Positions 16,626 through 25,392 of a stretch of 57,466 bases of DNA are shown piece by piece (position 1 is the first letter of the stretch; every line of letters starts with the position of its first letter). The DNA lies in assembly GCA_020847175.1 (NCBI GenBank), contig JADLCM010000045.1, forward strand, positions 1-57,466. Direction: 5' to 3'. Under the pieces are notes generated by a model, which did not search any database, had not been told where the DNA came from, and worked only from the letters and a program-made list of their open reading frames with translations. The position numbers were made by a program, and so were the translations under genes. This DNA comes from Phycisphaerales bacterium (GTDB lineage Bacteria > Planctomycetota > Phycisphaerae > Phycisphaerales > UBA1924).

Positions 16626-19054
16626 GCGGCGGCCTCCGAAGCGGGGCGCCGGCGTGCCTCGCGCGCCAGACACTCGGCGACAAGGTCCAGCATCGCGCCC
16701 GCGCAGGCGTCGGTTGTGAAGCCGGACCGCACCCGGCGCGCGACGCCCGCCCGCACGTTCTCACGCCACGCGGGGCGCTCGATGGCGCGCTCCATCAGCG
16801 CTTCCAACGAAGGCTCATCCCAGAAAGTGACCGCCGCGAGATCGCCCAGGAGCGTGTGCGCATCGAGCCACGCGGGCGTGAGCGCCCCGAAGTGCTCAAT
16901 GCCCTCGCGCCGCGAGGGCTTGACGCGCACCCACGGACGGTCGGTCAGCCCGAGGCGCTGCGACTGCGCCATGTAGAGCATCCCCTCGGGCGTCATGGCG
17001 GGATCGAAGTCGAGCATCCCGTCGATCACGCCGCGGGGCGGGCCGGCGTGCAGGCTCGCGCTCTGCGCCCGCAGGTTCATCTGCCCCAGGGCGTCACGGA
17101 AGAACCGGCACGCGGTGAACCCGCCCGAGAGCGCGCACTCCAGCACCCGCTGGTGCGTGAGCGACGTGGCGCACAGGTGCAGGTTGACCCGGGCCCCCCT
17201 GTACGCGCGCCGCAGCGAGGGTCCGTGCTCCACCGCCGGGACGGCGAACGCGCCCAGCGTCGGGTGCTCGCTCCAGCCCCGCCCCGCGAGGCGCAGACTC
17301 CAGCCCCGGCGCTGCGCCAGGCGCGAGGCCCAGTGCAGGGCCTGGTGCCTGAACACGCGATCAAAGAGGGGCAGAGCGTACTGGCGCAGCAGCGACTCGA
17401 CCATCTTCGCCGATGGCTCCGCCCCGAGCGCCTCCCGGGCCGTCTCCACGATGGTGCGCCGCAGGGCCGTGTGGTGGTTGTCGGTGTGGGCTCGCAGCGC
17501 CAGCGGCCCGAGTTTCGGGCGAAGCGTTTCGACCAACCGGGAAACCCGGGCGTCAATCCCCGCGCCGCGAAAGCCCGCCGCGAGGCGATCGTGCATGGCG
17601 TCGGGCGTTTCGCTGTGGTGCGTGACGCAGAGCATGTCGCACACGTCCGCCGGCGCCGGGTCGCCGGGCTCCTCGCAGAACTTCTCCTCGTCGGCGGGCA
17701 CGGGCAGGGCGCGCGCCCGGTCCGGCGGGTATCCCAGCGACTTGAACATCTCGACGTGCAGGTGCCCCACGACAAAGTCCAGCGGCCCTTGTGCCCGCGC
17801 GACCTTGGGGTCAAACAGGTGCCCCATCGCGTCCTGCACCCAGCACACCATCGGCACCTCGCCGGGCACGATGCCCGGGTCAAGACTCGCGCGCGGGTAG
17901 TTGATGAGCACCACGAGGTCAGGCCGGAAGGCATGAAAGGCCTCGAGGTACGCCCCGGAGGCAAACCTCGTCGCGTCATCCCGCTCCATGAGCACCCGCG
18001 CCCGCAGACCCCGTCGCTCCAGTGCGCTGGCCAGGTCCTCGCTCGCGTGCCGGATGAAGGTCGAGTAGCGGCACGTCGGAATGAGCACCCGCAAAGGCTC
18101 CGCGCCGGCCCGTCGGAGTCCCGCCTCGAACCGCGCCGACCACCACGCGGCGTCGCGACCGGCGTACGCCTCGCGCACGAGTACCTGAAGTTCATCCACC
18201 CGGGCCCGCTGTCCCTCCGCCGCGCTGCGGAGCACGTCCTGCACCGCAGGCCGCGTCCCGGCCCGGGCCTGTGAATACACCGGCCCGACGATCTGCCCGT
18301 CCCGGCGCGCCTGGAGCGCCTTCCCGAGGCGCCGGGAGGCATCGGGGCCGATGAAGACCTCGGCGGAGTCCCGTTCCAAGGCGGGCGCGATGTCCGCCAG
18401 TGCGCACCCGTCAAGAAACTCCGCTTCGGCGCACTGCACGATGGTGAGGCGGGGCGTGTAGCCCAGACCCGTGCGCTTGAGCGCCCGCGCGACCTCCAGG
18501 GCGATCCACGGCGGATCCACGCCCTCGATGATCCAGGGCCGGGCGTCCTCCCCCATCTCCTTGGCGAACCGTTCAGCAAGGTGCTTTGCCTCGGCGCGGG
18601 CATCGCGCAGAGGAAACCACGTGAGCATGTCGCGCTCCGCACGCGGCCTGCGGATCACATTCCCGTCTCGTGCCTGAAACCACTCAAACCGGGGGGCCGA
18701 TGATTCCCACCCGAGCACGTCAACGGATGCGCCGAGGTTGATCGCCAGTGCTGCTCCGCGCCGCACGAGCTCAATGCGCGATTCGGTGCTCAGCACCGCC
18801 GACGGAAGCCCGGCGATGGCGCTCCGCAACGATTCGACATCCCCCGTCGTGGGGAGGATGTCGAGTTGTTCGAGCGCCGGTTCACGAAGCCCCAGCCGCG
18901 CAAGTTGTGCGCTGGCGTGGAAGCGCATCTCGTGATCGCCTGGCGCCCGGGCGAGGGCGCGGGCCGCAAGGGGGAGAAACTCCCAGGGTTTCCCGGATCG
19001 CGCCAGGTCGAGGATGTCGGCGCGCCGGAAGGTGCGCGGGGTAGGTTCAGTCAC
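16622..19054 (-). CDS. CgeB-like glycosyltransferase (GT-B)
   Basis: The chain has about 810 residues. The first 360 are helical, with no clear domain. The middle region (LRVLIPTCRYSTFIRHASEDLASAL, MVCWVQDAMGHLFD) and the C-terminal part (LRLAGRGWSEHPTLG, YRGARVNLHLC, HQRVLECALSGGF) match the spore-maturation CgeB / Glyco_trans_1_2 group, including the conserved E of the retaining GT-B motif. GTG 19054 was chosen because the chain resembles coding sequence from there (VTEPTPRTFRRADIL); no good Shine-Dalgarno is visible, so the start is uncertain. It overlaps the following GT2 by 4 bp and is divergent from the fusion gene at 19149. Confidence 0.85.
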   Translation of the reverse strand: MTEPTPRTFRRADILDLARSGKPWEFLPLAARALARAPGDHEMRFHASAQLARLGLREPALEQLDILPTTGDVESLRSAIAGLPSAVLSTESRIELVRRGAALAINLGASVDVLGWESSAPRFEWFQARDGNVIRRPRAERDMLTWFPLRDARAEAKHLAERFAKEMGEDARPWIIEGVDPPWIALEVARALKRTGLGYTPRLTIVQCAEAEFLDGCALADIAPALERDSAEVFIGPDASRRLGKALQARRDGQIVGPVYSQARAGTRPAVQDVLRSAAEGQRARVDELQVLVREAYAGRDAAWWSARFEAGLRRAGAEPLRVLIPTCRYSTFIRHASEDLASALERRGLRARVLMERDDATRFASGAYLEAFHAFRPDLVVLINYPRASLDPGIVPGEVPMVCWVQDAMGHLFDPKVARAQGPLDFVVGHLHVEMFKSLGYPPDRARALPVPADEEKFCEEPGDPAPADVCDMLCVTHHSETPDAMHDRLAAGFRGAGIDARVSRLVETLRPKLGPLALRAHTDNHHTALRRTIVETAREALGAEPSAKMVESLLRQYALPLFDRVFRHQALHWASRLAQRRGWSLRLAGRGWSEHPTLGAFAVPAVEHGPSLRRAYRGARVNLHLCATSLTHQRVLECALSGGFTACRFFRDALGQMNLRAQSASLHAGPPRGVIDGMLDFDPAMTPEGMLYMAQSQRLGLTDRPWVRVKPSRREGIEHFGALTPAWLDAHTLLGDLAAVTFWDEPSLEALMERAIERPAWRENVRAGVARRVRSGFTTDACAGAMLDLVAECLAREARRRPASEAAA

Positions 19055-19148
19055 GCGAGTTCTATCGGCCCGGCGCTGCGCGAGCCGACACGAAAGGCAC
19101 GGGACCGCACGTACCGGCCGGGCGGGACGTGCCTTGGTGGAGCCGCGC

Positions 19149-20792
19149 ATGGGCGAGTCGAGGTCGAATACACGCGCCGGCAAGATCGTGACCCGGGAGC
19201 AGTTGCTCGCGGTGCGCGCTGACTTTCGACGCGAGGGCAAGACGCTGGTGCATTGCCACGGGTGCTTCGACATCGTGCACCCGGGGCACATCCGTCACCT
19301 GCGGTTTGCGCGCCAGCAGGGAGACGCCCTGCTCGTGAGCATCACGGGCGACCTGGAGATGAAGAAGGGGACCGGAAGGCCGCTGATCCCCGAGGAGTTG
19401 CGGGCTGAGAACCTCGCGGAACTCGACTGCGTGGACCTGGTGTACGTCGAGAGCCGCCCGACCGCGGCCGAACTGCTGGGCGAGGTCCGCCCCGACGTGT
19501 ACATCAAGGGCCGGGAGTACGAGACCAACGACGACCCTCGCTTCCGCGCCGAGCGCGAGGCCGTGGAGCGGGGGGGCGGGCGGGTGGTGTTCTCGTCCGG
19601 CGATGTGGTCTTCAGTTCGACGGCACTCATCGCGGCGATGGAGCGCTCGGTCGACCCGTTTCATCGTCGCCTGGTGGCGCTGACGCAGAACCCCGAACTG
19701 GGCGCCGCGCGCCTCTACGAGGCGATTGCCCGCCTGCGCGACCGGCGGGTCGTGGTGATCGGCGAAACGATCCTGGACACGTACGTCGCGTGCGACCAGC
19801 CCGATGTCGCCGGCGAGAGCCCGGTGATGACCCTGCGCCCGCTGACCCGGCACTACTACGAAGGAGGGGCGGCGATCATCGCGCGCCACGCCGCGGCGCT
19901 CGGGGCCCGTGCCACGCTGGTGACCCCGATCGGCCCGGGCGAGGCGCGCGAGCGCGTGCTGCGCAGGCTGGCGAGCGAGGGCGTGGACGTGCGCCCGCTG
20001 GACGTGCACGCCCCGCTTCCCGAGAAGCAGCGCTACCGGGTGGGGGCGCAGAAGGTGATGAAGGTGGACCTCGTGGAGCCCCTGGTGCTGGACGAGGCGA
20101 AGCAGCGCGAACTGCTGGGCCTGTGCGAAGACGCCTGGCGCCCGGGGGCGGATGCGGTCATCATCGCGGACTTCGGGCTCGGGCTCTTCACCGCCCGCAC
20201 CCTGGCGCGGGTCTGCCGAGCTGCCCGGGACCACGCCGGGGTGCTCGCGGGCGACGTGAGCGGCAAGCGATCGAACCTTCGCTCCATGGTGGGCATGGAC
20301 CTGATGTGCCCCAGCGAGCGCGAGCTGCGCGACGGCATCGGCATGCACGACGAAGGCCTGCCCGCGGCGGCCGCGAGACTTCTGCACGAGACACGCTCGC
20401 GCTGCGCCATCGTCACCATGGGGGCCGACGGGCTGGTCGCCTTCGAGTCGCCCGCCGACCAGTCGCAAGGCTGGGACCGGCGCCTGCGGGGCGAGCACAT
20501 TCCGGCCCTGGTTCCGTTCGCGGTCGATCCGTTGGGCTGCGGCGATGCCCTGCTCACCACCAGCGCCCTGGCGCTGGCGGCCGGGTCGAGCCTGAACTCG
20601 GCGGCGTTCCTGGGTGCTGTCGCGGCGGGGGCGCAGGCCCAGCGCCTGGGCAACCTGCCCGTGTCCGGCGCCGATCTTCGCCAGGGCGTCACGCGGGTGC
20701 ACAGCGCGCACCTCGCCTTTACCGCCGCGGAACTCATCCCGGCGCGCCACCCGGGACTGGCCGGCGACCTGGAGCGGGCGGCGGCCTCGTGA
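19149..20792 (+). CDS. nucleotidyltransferase-PfkB kinase fusion (HldE activities, reversed order)
   Basis: The protein has 547 residues. Residues about 20-155 form a cytidylyltransferase-fold domain (VHCHGCFDIVHPGHIRHL with the HxGH motif; PDVYIKGREYETN), like the adenylyltransferase half of HldE/RfaE. Residues about 195-510 form a PfkB sugar kinase (RVVVIGETILDTYVA, GGAAIIARHAAALGA, and the C-terminal signature DPLGCGDALL where GAGD is usual). In classical HldE the kinase comes first. Together the halves would make an ADP-activated heptose or related sugar. No gmhA or gmhB is nearby, but glycosyltransferases flank it. GGAG 6 nt before ATG 19149 sets the start. Confidence 0.85.
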   Translation: MGESRSNTRAGKIVTREQLLAVRADFRREGKTLVHCHGCFDIVHPGHIRHLRFARQQGDALLVSITGDLEMKKGTGRPLIPEELRAENLAELDCVDLVYVESRPTAAELLGEVRPDVYIKGREYETNDDPRFRAEREAVERGGGRVVFSSGDVVFSSTALIAAMERSVDPFHRRLVALTQNPELGAARLYEAIARLRDRRVVVIGETILDTYVACDQPDVAGESPVMTLRPLTRHYYEGGAAIIARHAAALGARATLVTPIGPGEARERVLRRLASEGVDVRPLDVHAPLPEKQRYRVGAQKVMKVDLVEPLVLDEAKQRELLGLCEDAWRPGADAVIIADFGLGLFTARTLARVCRAARDHAGVLAGDVSGKRSNLRSMVGMDLMCPSERELRDGIGMHDEGLPAAAARLLHETRSRCAIVTMGADGLVAFESPADQSQGWDRRLRGEHIPALVPFAVDPLGCGDALLTTSALALAAGSSLNSAAFLGAVAAGAQAQRLGNLPVSGADLRQGVTRVHSAHLAFTAAELIPARHPGLAGDLERAAAS

Positions 20793-20799
20793 GGAGCGC

Positions 20800-21963
20800 A
20801 TGATCCCGATCAGTTATGTGCTGCCGACCCGCAACCGACCGGACGATCTCGCGCGCACGCTGGGCGCCCTGGGCGCGCTCCCGGTGCATGATGCCGAGGT
20901 GATCGTGGTGGACAACGCCTCGACGCCGCCCGCGCACGCGCCCGCGGTGCTCGGCAACGGCATCGGCGTGCGCGTGCTGCGCCGCGAGACGAACGAGGGC
21001 GCCGCGGCCCGCAACGCGGGCGCCGCGGCGACGGACCGGCGCAGCGCCTGGGTCGTCATGCTCGACGATGACTCGCATCCGCTCGACATCGCCTTCGCCC
21101 AGGCCCTGCACGAGGCGCCCGGCGATGTGCTCGCCCTCAGCGCAGACATCGTGCTGCCGGCGCAGGCGCGGCGCGAGAGCGGCGGGCTGCCCGAGGTCTT
21201 CATCGGCTGCGGCGTCGCCATACGGCGCGATGCCTTCGCGTGCAGCGGGGGCTACGACCCCGCGTTCGGCTATTACGCGGAGGAGTACGACCTCGCGGCG
21301 CGACTGCTGATGAGCGGCGGGCGGGTGCAGTTTGAACCGCGATTCCGCGTGGCGCACCACAAGGTGCCGGGCGGGCGCGACGTGGATCTCATCCTGTCGC
21401 GCCTGGTACGCAACAACGGCTGGGTGATCCAGCGCTACGCGCCGGAACGTGAACGCCGAGCGGAACTTGGCCGGATGATCGGCCGATACCGCCGGATCGC
21501 GGAGAAGGAGGGCGCGTGTGCGGGATTCGGAGCAGGGCTGGCCGAACTGCGCCGGACCATCCGGGGCCAGCGCCGCTCACCGATGACTGACGACGTGTTC
21601 GCCCGATTCACCGGGCTCGCGTACGCGCGCGATGCGCTCGCCCAGGCCATGCGCGAGGCGTACTTTGAAACGGCCCGGATCGTTGAAGATGGCAAGAACG
21701 CCCACGTCGTGCGGCGCGCCCTGCGCGAACTCGGCGTGCGCGAGGTCGGCGCGCCCGACGATGCGCGCGAGGCCGAAGCGCTCGTCATCGGCACGCTCTC
21801 ACCCGGGCCCATGCTCGACGCCGCGGAACGGCTCGCGGGGGCATCGGCGCCGAGCGGCGGGTTGCGCGTGATCGCGCCCTGGCTGGCGGGCGGGCCGGGC
21901 CCGGCGCTCGTGGGCGCTGGGTCCGCGCGATGTGCTGCGCACGGCGAGAGCACCACGGGGTAG
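20800..21963 (+). CDS. family 2 glycosyltransferase with extra C-terminal domain
   Basis: The protein has 387 residues. The GT-A domain shows ISYVLPTRNRPDDLARTL, VIVVDNAS, RRETNEGAAARNAGA and VVMLDDDSHPLD as DxD, then FIGCGVAIRRDAF and the acidic YYAEEYDLAAR motif. The last 100 residues (KNAHVVRRALRELGV, EALVIGTLSPGPMLDAAERLA) look like the C-terminal unit of the GT2 at 15327-16625. It starts 8 bp after the fusion gene with GAGGAG directly upstream, so the two form an operon for a surface glycan. Substrates are unknown. Confidence 0.88.
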   Translation: MIPISYVLPTRNRPDDLARTLGALGALPVHDAEVIVVDNASTPPAHAPAVLGNGIGVRVLRRETNEGAAARNAGAAATDRRSAWVVMLDDDSHPLDIAFAQALHEAPGDVLALSADIVLPAQARRESGGLPEVFIGCGVAIRRDAFACSGGYDPAFGYYAEEYDLAARLLMSGGRVQFEPRFRVAHHKVPGGRDVDLILSRLVRNNGWVIQRYAPERERRAELGRMIGRYRRIAEKEGACAGFGAGLAELRRTIRGQRRSPMTDDVFARFTGLAYARDALAQAMREAYFETARIVEDGKNAHVVRRALRELGVREVGAPDDAREAEALVIGTLSPGPMLDAAERLAGASAPSGGLRVIAPWLAGGPGPALVGAGSARCAAHGESTTG

Positions 21964-22049
21964 AACGGCCGATGGTCCGGGGCACGCGGCGACCCCATTG
22001 CGGGTCGGCGAGAACACCGGGCGCCGGCGGGCGCCTCACGGTGGATCGC

Positions 22050-22940
22050 TCACTCCACGTTCTGCACCTGCTCCTTGATGCGGTCGATCGCGCCCTTGAT
22101 ATCCACGATTCTGCGGCTGATCTCGGCATCCGGGCTCTTGCTGGCGATAGTGTTCGCCTCGCGGAGCATCTCCTGGGCGAGAAAATCCATGGTGCGCCCG
22201 ATGGGGCGGTCGTCGGCGTCGTTGAGCATCGTGCCGAACTGGTCCATGTGCCCGCTGAGGCGGCTGAGTTCCTCGGCGATATCGGTGCGCTCGGCGTAGA
22301 CCGCAAGTTCCCGCACGAACTCCGCGGGCTCGACCTTCAGCCCCGCGTCGCGCAGCAGCAGTTCAAGGCGCGTCCGCAGGCGGTTCTCATACTCGCGCAC
22401 CACATCGGGGGCGCGACGCGCGACCTCGGCCAGGCGCTCGACGATGATCTCGCGATTCTGGCGCAGGTCGTCCCGGATCAGCGACCCTTCGCGGATGCGC
22501 ATCGATACGAGGTGGTCGCACGCCGTGTTGAGCAGTTTCTTGAACGCCGCGCGGGCCCGGTCAAGGCGCGATTCCTCGTTCGGCGGGCTCTGGAGCACAC
22601 CCGGGAGCGCGAGCAGGGTGCCCACGTCAACCTTGAGCGCGCCCGTGCGCACCGCTTCGACCTGACCGATCTGGCGCAGGTAATGCTCCAGCGCGGGCAG
22701 GTTGATGTCGTGGGCCGCGGCGGCGCTGACATCGGTGCACGCCCCGCGCAGGGTGATCGTGCCGCGCGACAGGCGCTGGCGGAGCAGGCTCTCCATCTCT
22801 GCCTCGAGGCCCTGGAACTCCTCCGGGAGGCGGATGACGGCCTTGAAGTACTTGTTATTGAGCGAGCGGACCTCGATGAAGAAATGGATGCCGTCCACTT
22901 CTGCCGAGGCGTCGCCGAACCCGGTCATGCTTCGGATCAC
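22050..22940 (-). CDS. yicC: YicC/YloC family endoribonuclease
   Basis: The 296-residue protein begins MIRSMTGFG, the family hallmark, and ends with DIKGAIDRIKEQVQNVE. The middle carries EVRSLNNKYFKAVIRLPEEFQGLE and the C-terminal block RTDIAEELSRLSGHMDQF followed by GRTMDFLAQEMLREANTIASK, which holds the conserved acidic residues. YicC proteins are RNases linked to small-RNA turnover in enterobacteria. The start is GTG 22940 with GGAGG 7 nt upstream. It lies 15 bp after secG in an apparent tpiA-secG-yicC operon. Confidence 0.95.
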   Translation of the reverse strand: MIRSMTGFGDASAEVDGIHFFIEVRSLNNKYFKAVIRLPEEFQGLEAEMESLLRQRLSRGTITLRGACTDVSAAAAHDINLPALEHYLRQIGQVEAVRTGALKVDVGTLLALPGVLQSPPNEESRLDRARAAFKKLLNTACDHLVSMRIREGSLIRDDLRQNREIIVERLAEVARRAPDVVREYENRLRTRLELLLRDAGLKVEPAEFVRELAVYAERTDIAEELSRLSGHMDQFGTMLNDADDRPIGRTMDFLAQEMLREANTIASKSPDAEISRRIVDIKGAIDRIKEQVQNVE

Positions 22941-22954
22941 GCGGGGCCTCCGGT

Positions 22955-23542
22955 TCAGCGCGAGGGGGGAGGGGTGCTGCCCGAGGCAGGCGGCGTTCCG
23001 GCGGGCTGGGTGCCCGTGCCGGGGGGCGTCGCAGCGCCCGGCTGCCCGGCGGGCGCATCGCCTGCAGGGGTCGCACCGGGTTGGTCGCTCACCGGAGTGT
23101 CGCCGGCCGGCTGATCCCCGGCAGGGGCATCGCCGGCGGGAGCAGGCCCGGCGGGCTGATCTTCCGAGGGCTGACCGCCCGCTGGCTGATCTCCCGAGGG
23201 TTGGCCACCATCCGAGTTCTCGCCCGTTCCGGAGTCGTCGGACTTGCTCCCCGCTTCACCCTGGGGCAACACCACGCCGCCGGGCTTGGCGGCGAAGTTC
23301 AGACCCACGGCGAAGAGCAGCCAGAGGACAAACAGCAGGATGGTGGCCCAGGTCAGCACGTCTCCGGTCTTGGCGCCGAAGGCGGTCTGCCCCGAGCCGG
23401 CGCTTGCCCCGCCGAAGGCGGACGCCAGCCCGCCGCCCTGCGACCTCTGGATGAGGACGATCAGGATGAGAAGCAGGGAGAGGCCGATGAAGGCGAAGAT
23501 GAGCAGATTGAGCAGCCATGGGGCCATGGCGAGGGTGAGCAT
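22955..23542 (-). CDS. secG: SecG-type preprotein translocase subunit with long Pro/Ala tail
   Basis: The protein has 195 residues. The first 100 match SecG: a membrane segment (LLNLLIFAFIGLSLLLILIVL), the loop IQRSQGGGLASAFGG...TAFG and a second membrane segment (TWATILLFVLWLLFAVGLN). SecG assists SecYE in protein export. The usual length is 75-120 residues; here about 90 more follow, rich in Pro, Ala, Gly, Asp and Gln with repeats of the DQPAGD type, lacking a predicted fold. The tail lies after the second membrane segment. It sits between tpiA and yicC on the same strand. Confidence 0.9.
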   Translation of the reverse strand: MLTLAMAPWLLNLLIFAFIGLSLLLILIVLIQRSQGGGLASAFGGASAGSGQTAFGAKTGDVLTWATILLFVLWLLFAVGLNFAAKPGGVVLPQGEAGSKSDDSGTGENSDGGQPSGDQPAGGQPSEDQPAGPAPAGDAPAGDQPAGDTPVSDQPGATPAGDAPAGQPGAATPPGTGTQPAGTPPASGSTPPPSR

Positions 23543-23643
23543 GCGGGATCCTCGTCGCCCGGGCCGAGAAAGAGGGCCGGGCGGCAAGTTTAGGCCGGGG
23601 CTCGGCGCACGACCCCGAAAACCGACTGGGGGGAGCCGAGCGG

Positions 23644-24432
23644 TCAATCACCGGCGTTCGCAGAATCGGCGGCGGAGCGCGCAATGGACACAAAATCGCC
23701 GACCTTGAGGCTCGCCCCGCCGATGAGTCCGCCGTCCACGTCGGGCTGGTCGAAGATGGCGCGGGCGTTGGCGGACTTGACGCTGCCGCCGTAGATGATT
23801 CGGGTCTGCTGGGCGACGCGGGGACCGTAGAGGTCTTCCAGGACAAGCCTGATCTTGGCGTGGGCGTCCTGGGCATCTTCGGGGCTGGCGTTGTGCCCTG
23901 TGCCGATGGCCCAAACCGGCTCGTACGCAACGACGAGATGCTCCATCTGATCTTCGGGAACCTGGGTGAGGGCGGCGCGAACCTGGCGCTCGTTGACCTG
24001 GTTCGCCTGCCCCGCCTCTCGCTGGGCCAGGGTTTCCCCTACACAGAGGATGCAGTCGAGGCCGGCGCCGAGAATGGCCTTGACCTTCTGGTTCACCATC
24101 TTGTCGGTTTCGCCGATCACGTGCCGCCGCTCGGAGTGACCGGCAAGGACGATTCGCACGGCGCAGTCCTTGAGCATGGAGACCGAGACTTCGCCTGTGA
24201 AGGCGCCGTCGGGTTCCTGGCAGACATCCTGGGCGCCCAGCCGTACGCGTCCGTGGCGTTCGCGGAGGATCGCCCCGATGGCGACGAGGTAGGGAAAGGG
24301 CGGAAAGACGGCGACATCCACCTGGCTGACGCGCGCGAGAGCGTCAGCGACGCCTCGGACCAGTTCCGACCCTGAACTGAGGGTCGTGTTCATTTTCCAG
24401 TTGCCGCCGACAAATGGGGTGCGCGACTTCAT
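23644..24432 (-). CDS. tpiA: triosephosphate isomerase
   Basis: This 262-residue TIM-barrel enzyme interconverts dihydroxyacetone phosphate and glyceraldehyde 3-phosphate. Active-site residues are visible: Lys in GGNWKMN, His in VLAGHSERR and Glu in VVAYEPVWAIGTG, with the phosphate-binding IIYGGSVK and GGLIGGASL. Length is normal. ATG 24432 has GAGGAA upstream. It appears to be the first gene of tpiA-secG-yicC and is divergent from rsmD. Confidence 0.97.
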   Translation of the reverse strand: MKSRTPFVGGNWKMNTTLSSGSELVRGVADALARVSQVDVAVFPPFPYLVAIGAILRERHGRVRLGAQDVCQEPDGAFTGEVSVSMLKDCAVRIVLAGHSERRHVIGETDKMVNQKVKAILGAGLDCILCVGETLAQREAGQANQVNERQVRAALTQVPEDQMEHLVVAYEPVWAIGTGHNASPEDAQDAHAKIRLVLEDLYGPRVAQQTRIIYGGSVKSANARAIFDQPDVDGGLIGGASLKVGDFVSIARSAADSANAGD

Positions 24433-24526
24433 TCCGTGCCGTTCCTCGTGGGGCGTCCGTGCAGGATAGAGGATATCCGATGCGATGCGTCTTGACCGGA
24501 GGGGTCGAAGACGCTTTGCTCCCGTC

Positions 24527-25390
24527 ATGCGGATCATCGCAGGAACGCATCGCCGCCGGGTGCTGGAGACGCCCCCGGACGCCACCGTGACGCGCCCGAT
24601 GCCCGACATGGTGCGCGAGGCGCTGTTCAACCTGCTGCGCGGGCACACCGAAGGGGCGACGGTCTTCGACGCCTTCGCGGGCACCGGGGCCGTGGGGCTG
24701 GAGGCGCTGAGCCGCGGGGCATCGCGATGCGTGTTCGTGGAGCGAGACCGCGGCATCGGCGCCATGCTGCAGCGCAACGTGGATGCGCTGGAGATGTCCG
24801 GGCGCGCGGACGTGGTCGTGGGTGATGCGCTCGGCCTGGGGGCGCTGGCCCGCTGCCCTCGCCCCGTGCACCTGGTGTTCTTCGATCCGCCCTACCCGCT
24901 GGTGCGAAGCGCCGCGATGTGGGCCCGGGTGCGCGAGCAGTTCTCGAAGTGCGTCGCGCTGCTCGACGACACGGGCTACGCCATGCTGCGCACGCCCTGG
25001 CCCTTTGAGCACGAGGACGAGGCCGCGCCTGACCCGGGCCCGGAGCGCGAGCCCGACGCGAGGCGGGTGAAGCGCGGACACCCGCGCCGGAAGAAGGCTC
25101 GCGACCGTGCGGCCCCCGCCGGCGACGGCGCACGCGACCCCGCATCAGACCCCGACCCTGAATGGGATGAAGCGGCGGAGGAGCCGGAGGCCCCGAGACC
25201 CGAAAAGCCCGCGCGCGCGCCCGTGGTGCGGACACCCGGCGACCTCCGCGTGCCCGGCGCGCTCGGGCCGGAGACTCACGCGTACGGGAGCATGGCGATT
25301 CACCTGTACATGCGGTCGCGCGAGGTTCTGCGGCCCGACGACCCGCGCGACCCGGATCAGGGCGCAACGGGTCGGCGCGAGGAGGTATGA
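24527..25390 (+). CDS. rsmD: 16S rRNA (guanine-N2) methyltransferase RsmD, with insertion
   Basis: The 287-residue protein uses S-adenosylmethionine to methylate G966 of 16S rRNA. Motif I (VFDAFAGTGAVGLEALSRGA), the acidic end of strand two (CVFVERD) and the catalytic NPPY-type motif VFFDPPYPL are intact, as is the N-terminal MRIIAGTHRRR. E. coli RsmD has 198 residues. The extra length is mainly a charged, low-complexity stretch at about residues 163-245 before the last strand (GSMAIHLYMRS). Its stop overlaps an ATG of the next gene region. Confidence 0.93.
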   Translation: MRIIAGTHRRRVLETPPDATVTRPMPDMVREALFNLLRGHTEGATVFDAFAGTGAVGLEALSRGASRCVFVERDRGIGAMLQRNVDALEMSGRADVVVGDALGLGALARCPRPVHLVFFDPPYPLVRSAAMWARVREQFSKCVALLDDTGYAMLRTPWPFEHEDEAAPDPGPEREPDARRVKRGHPRRKKARDRAAPAGDGARDPASDPDPEWDEAAEEPEAPRPEKPARAPVVRTPGDLRVPGALGPETHAYGSMAIHLYMRSREVLRPDDPRDPDQGATGRREEV

Positions 25391-25392
25391 CG

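Noticed and set aside
19062..20801. 579-codon open frame on minus opposite the nucleotidyltransferase-PfkB gene
   Set aside because: Arg/His/Gly/Ala-rich translation without motifs. It is a GC-rich antisense frame; the plus frame has complete domains and a ribosome site.
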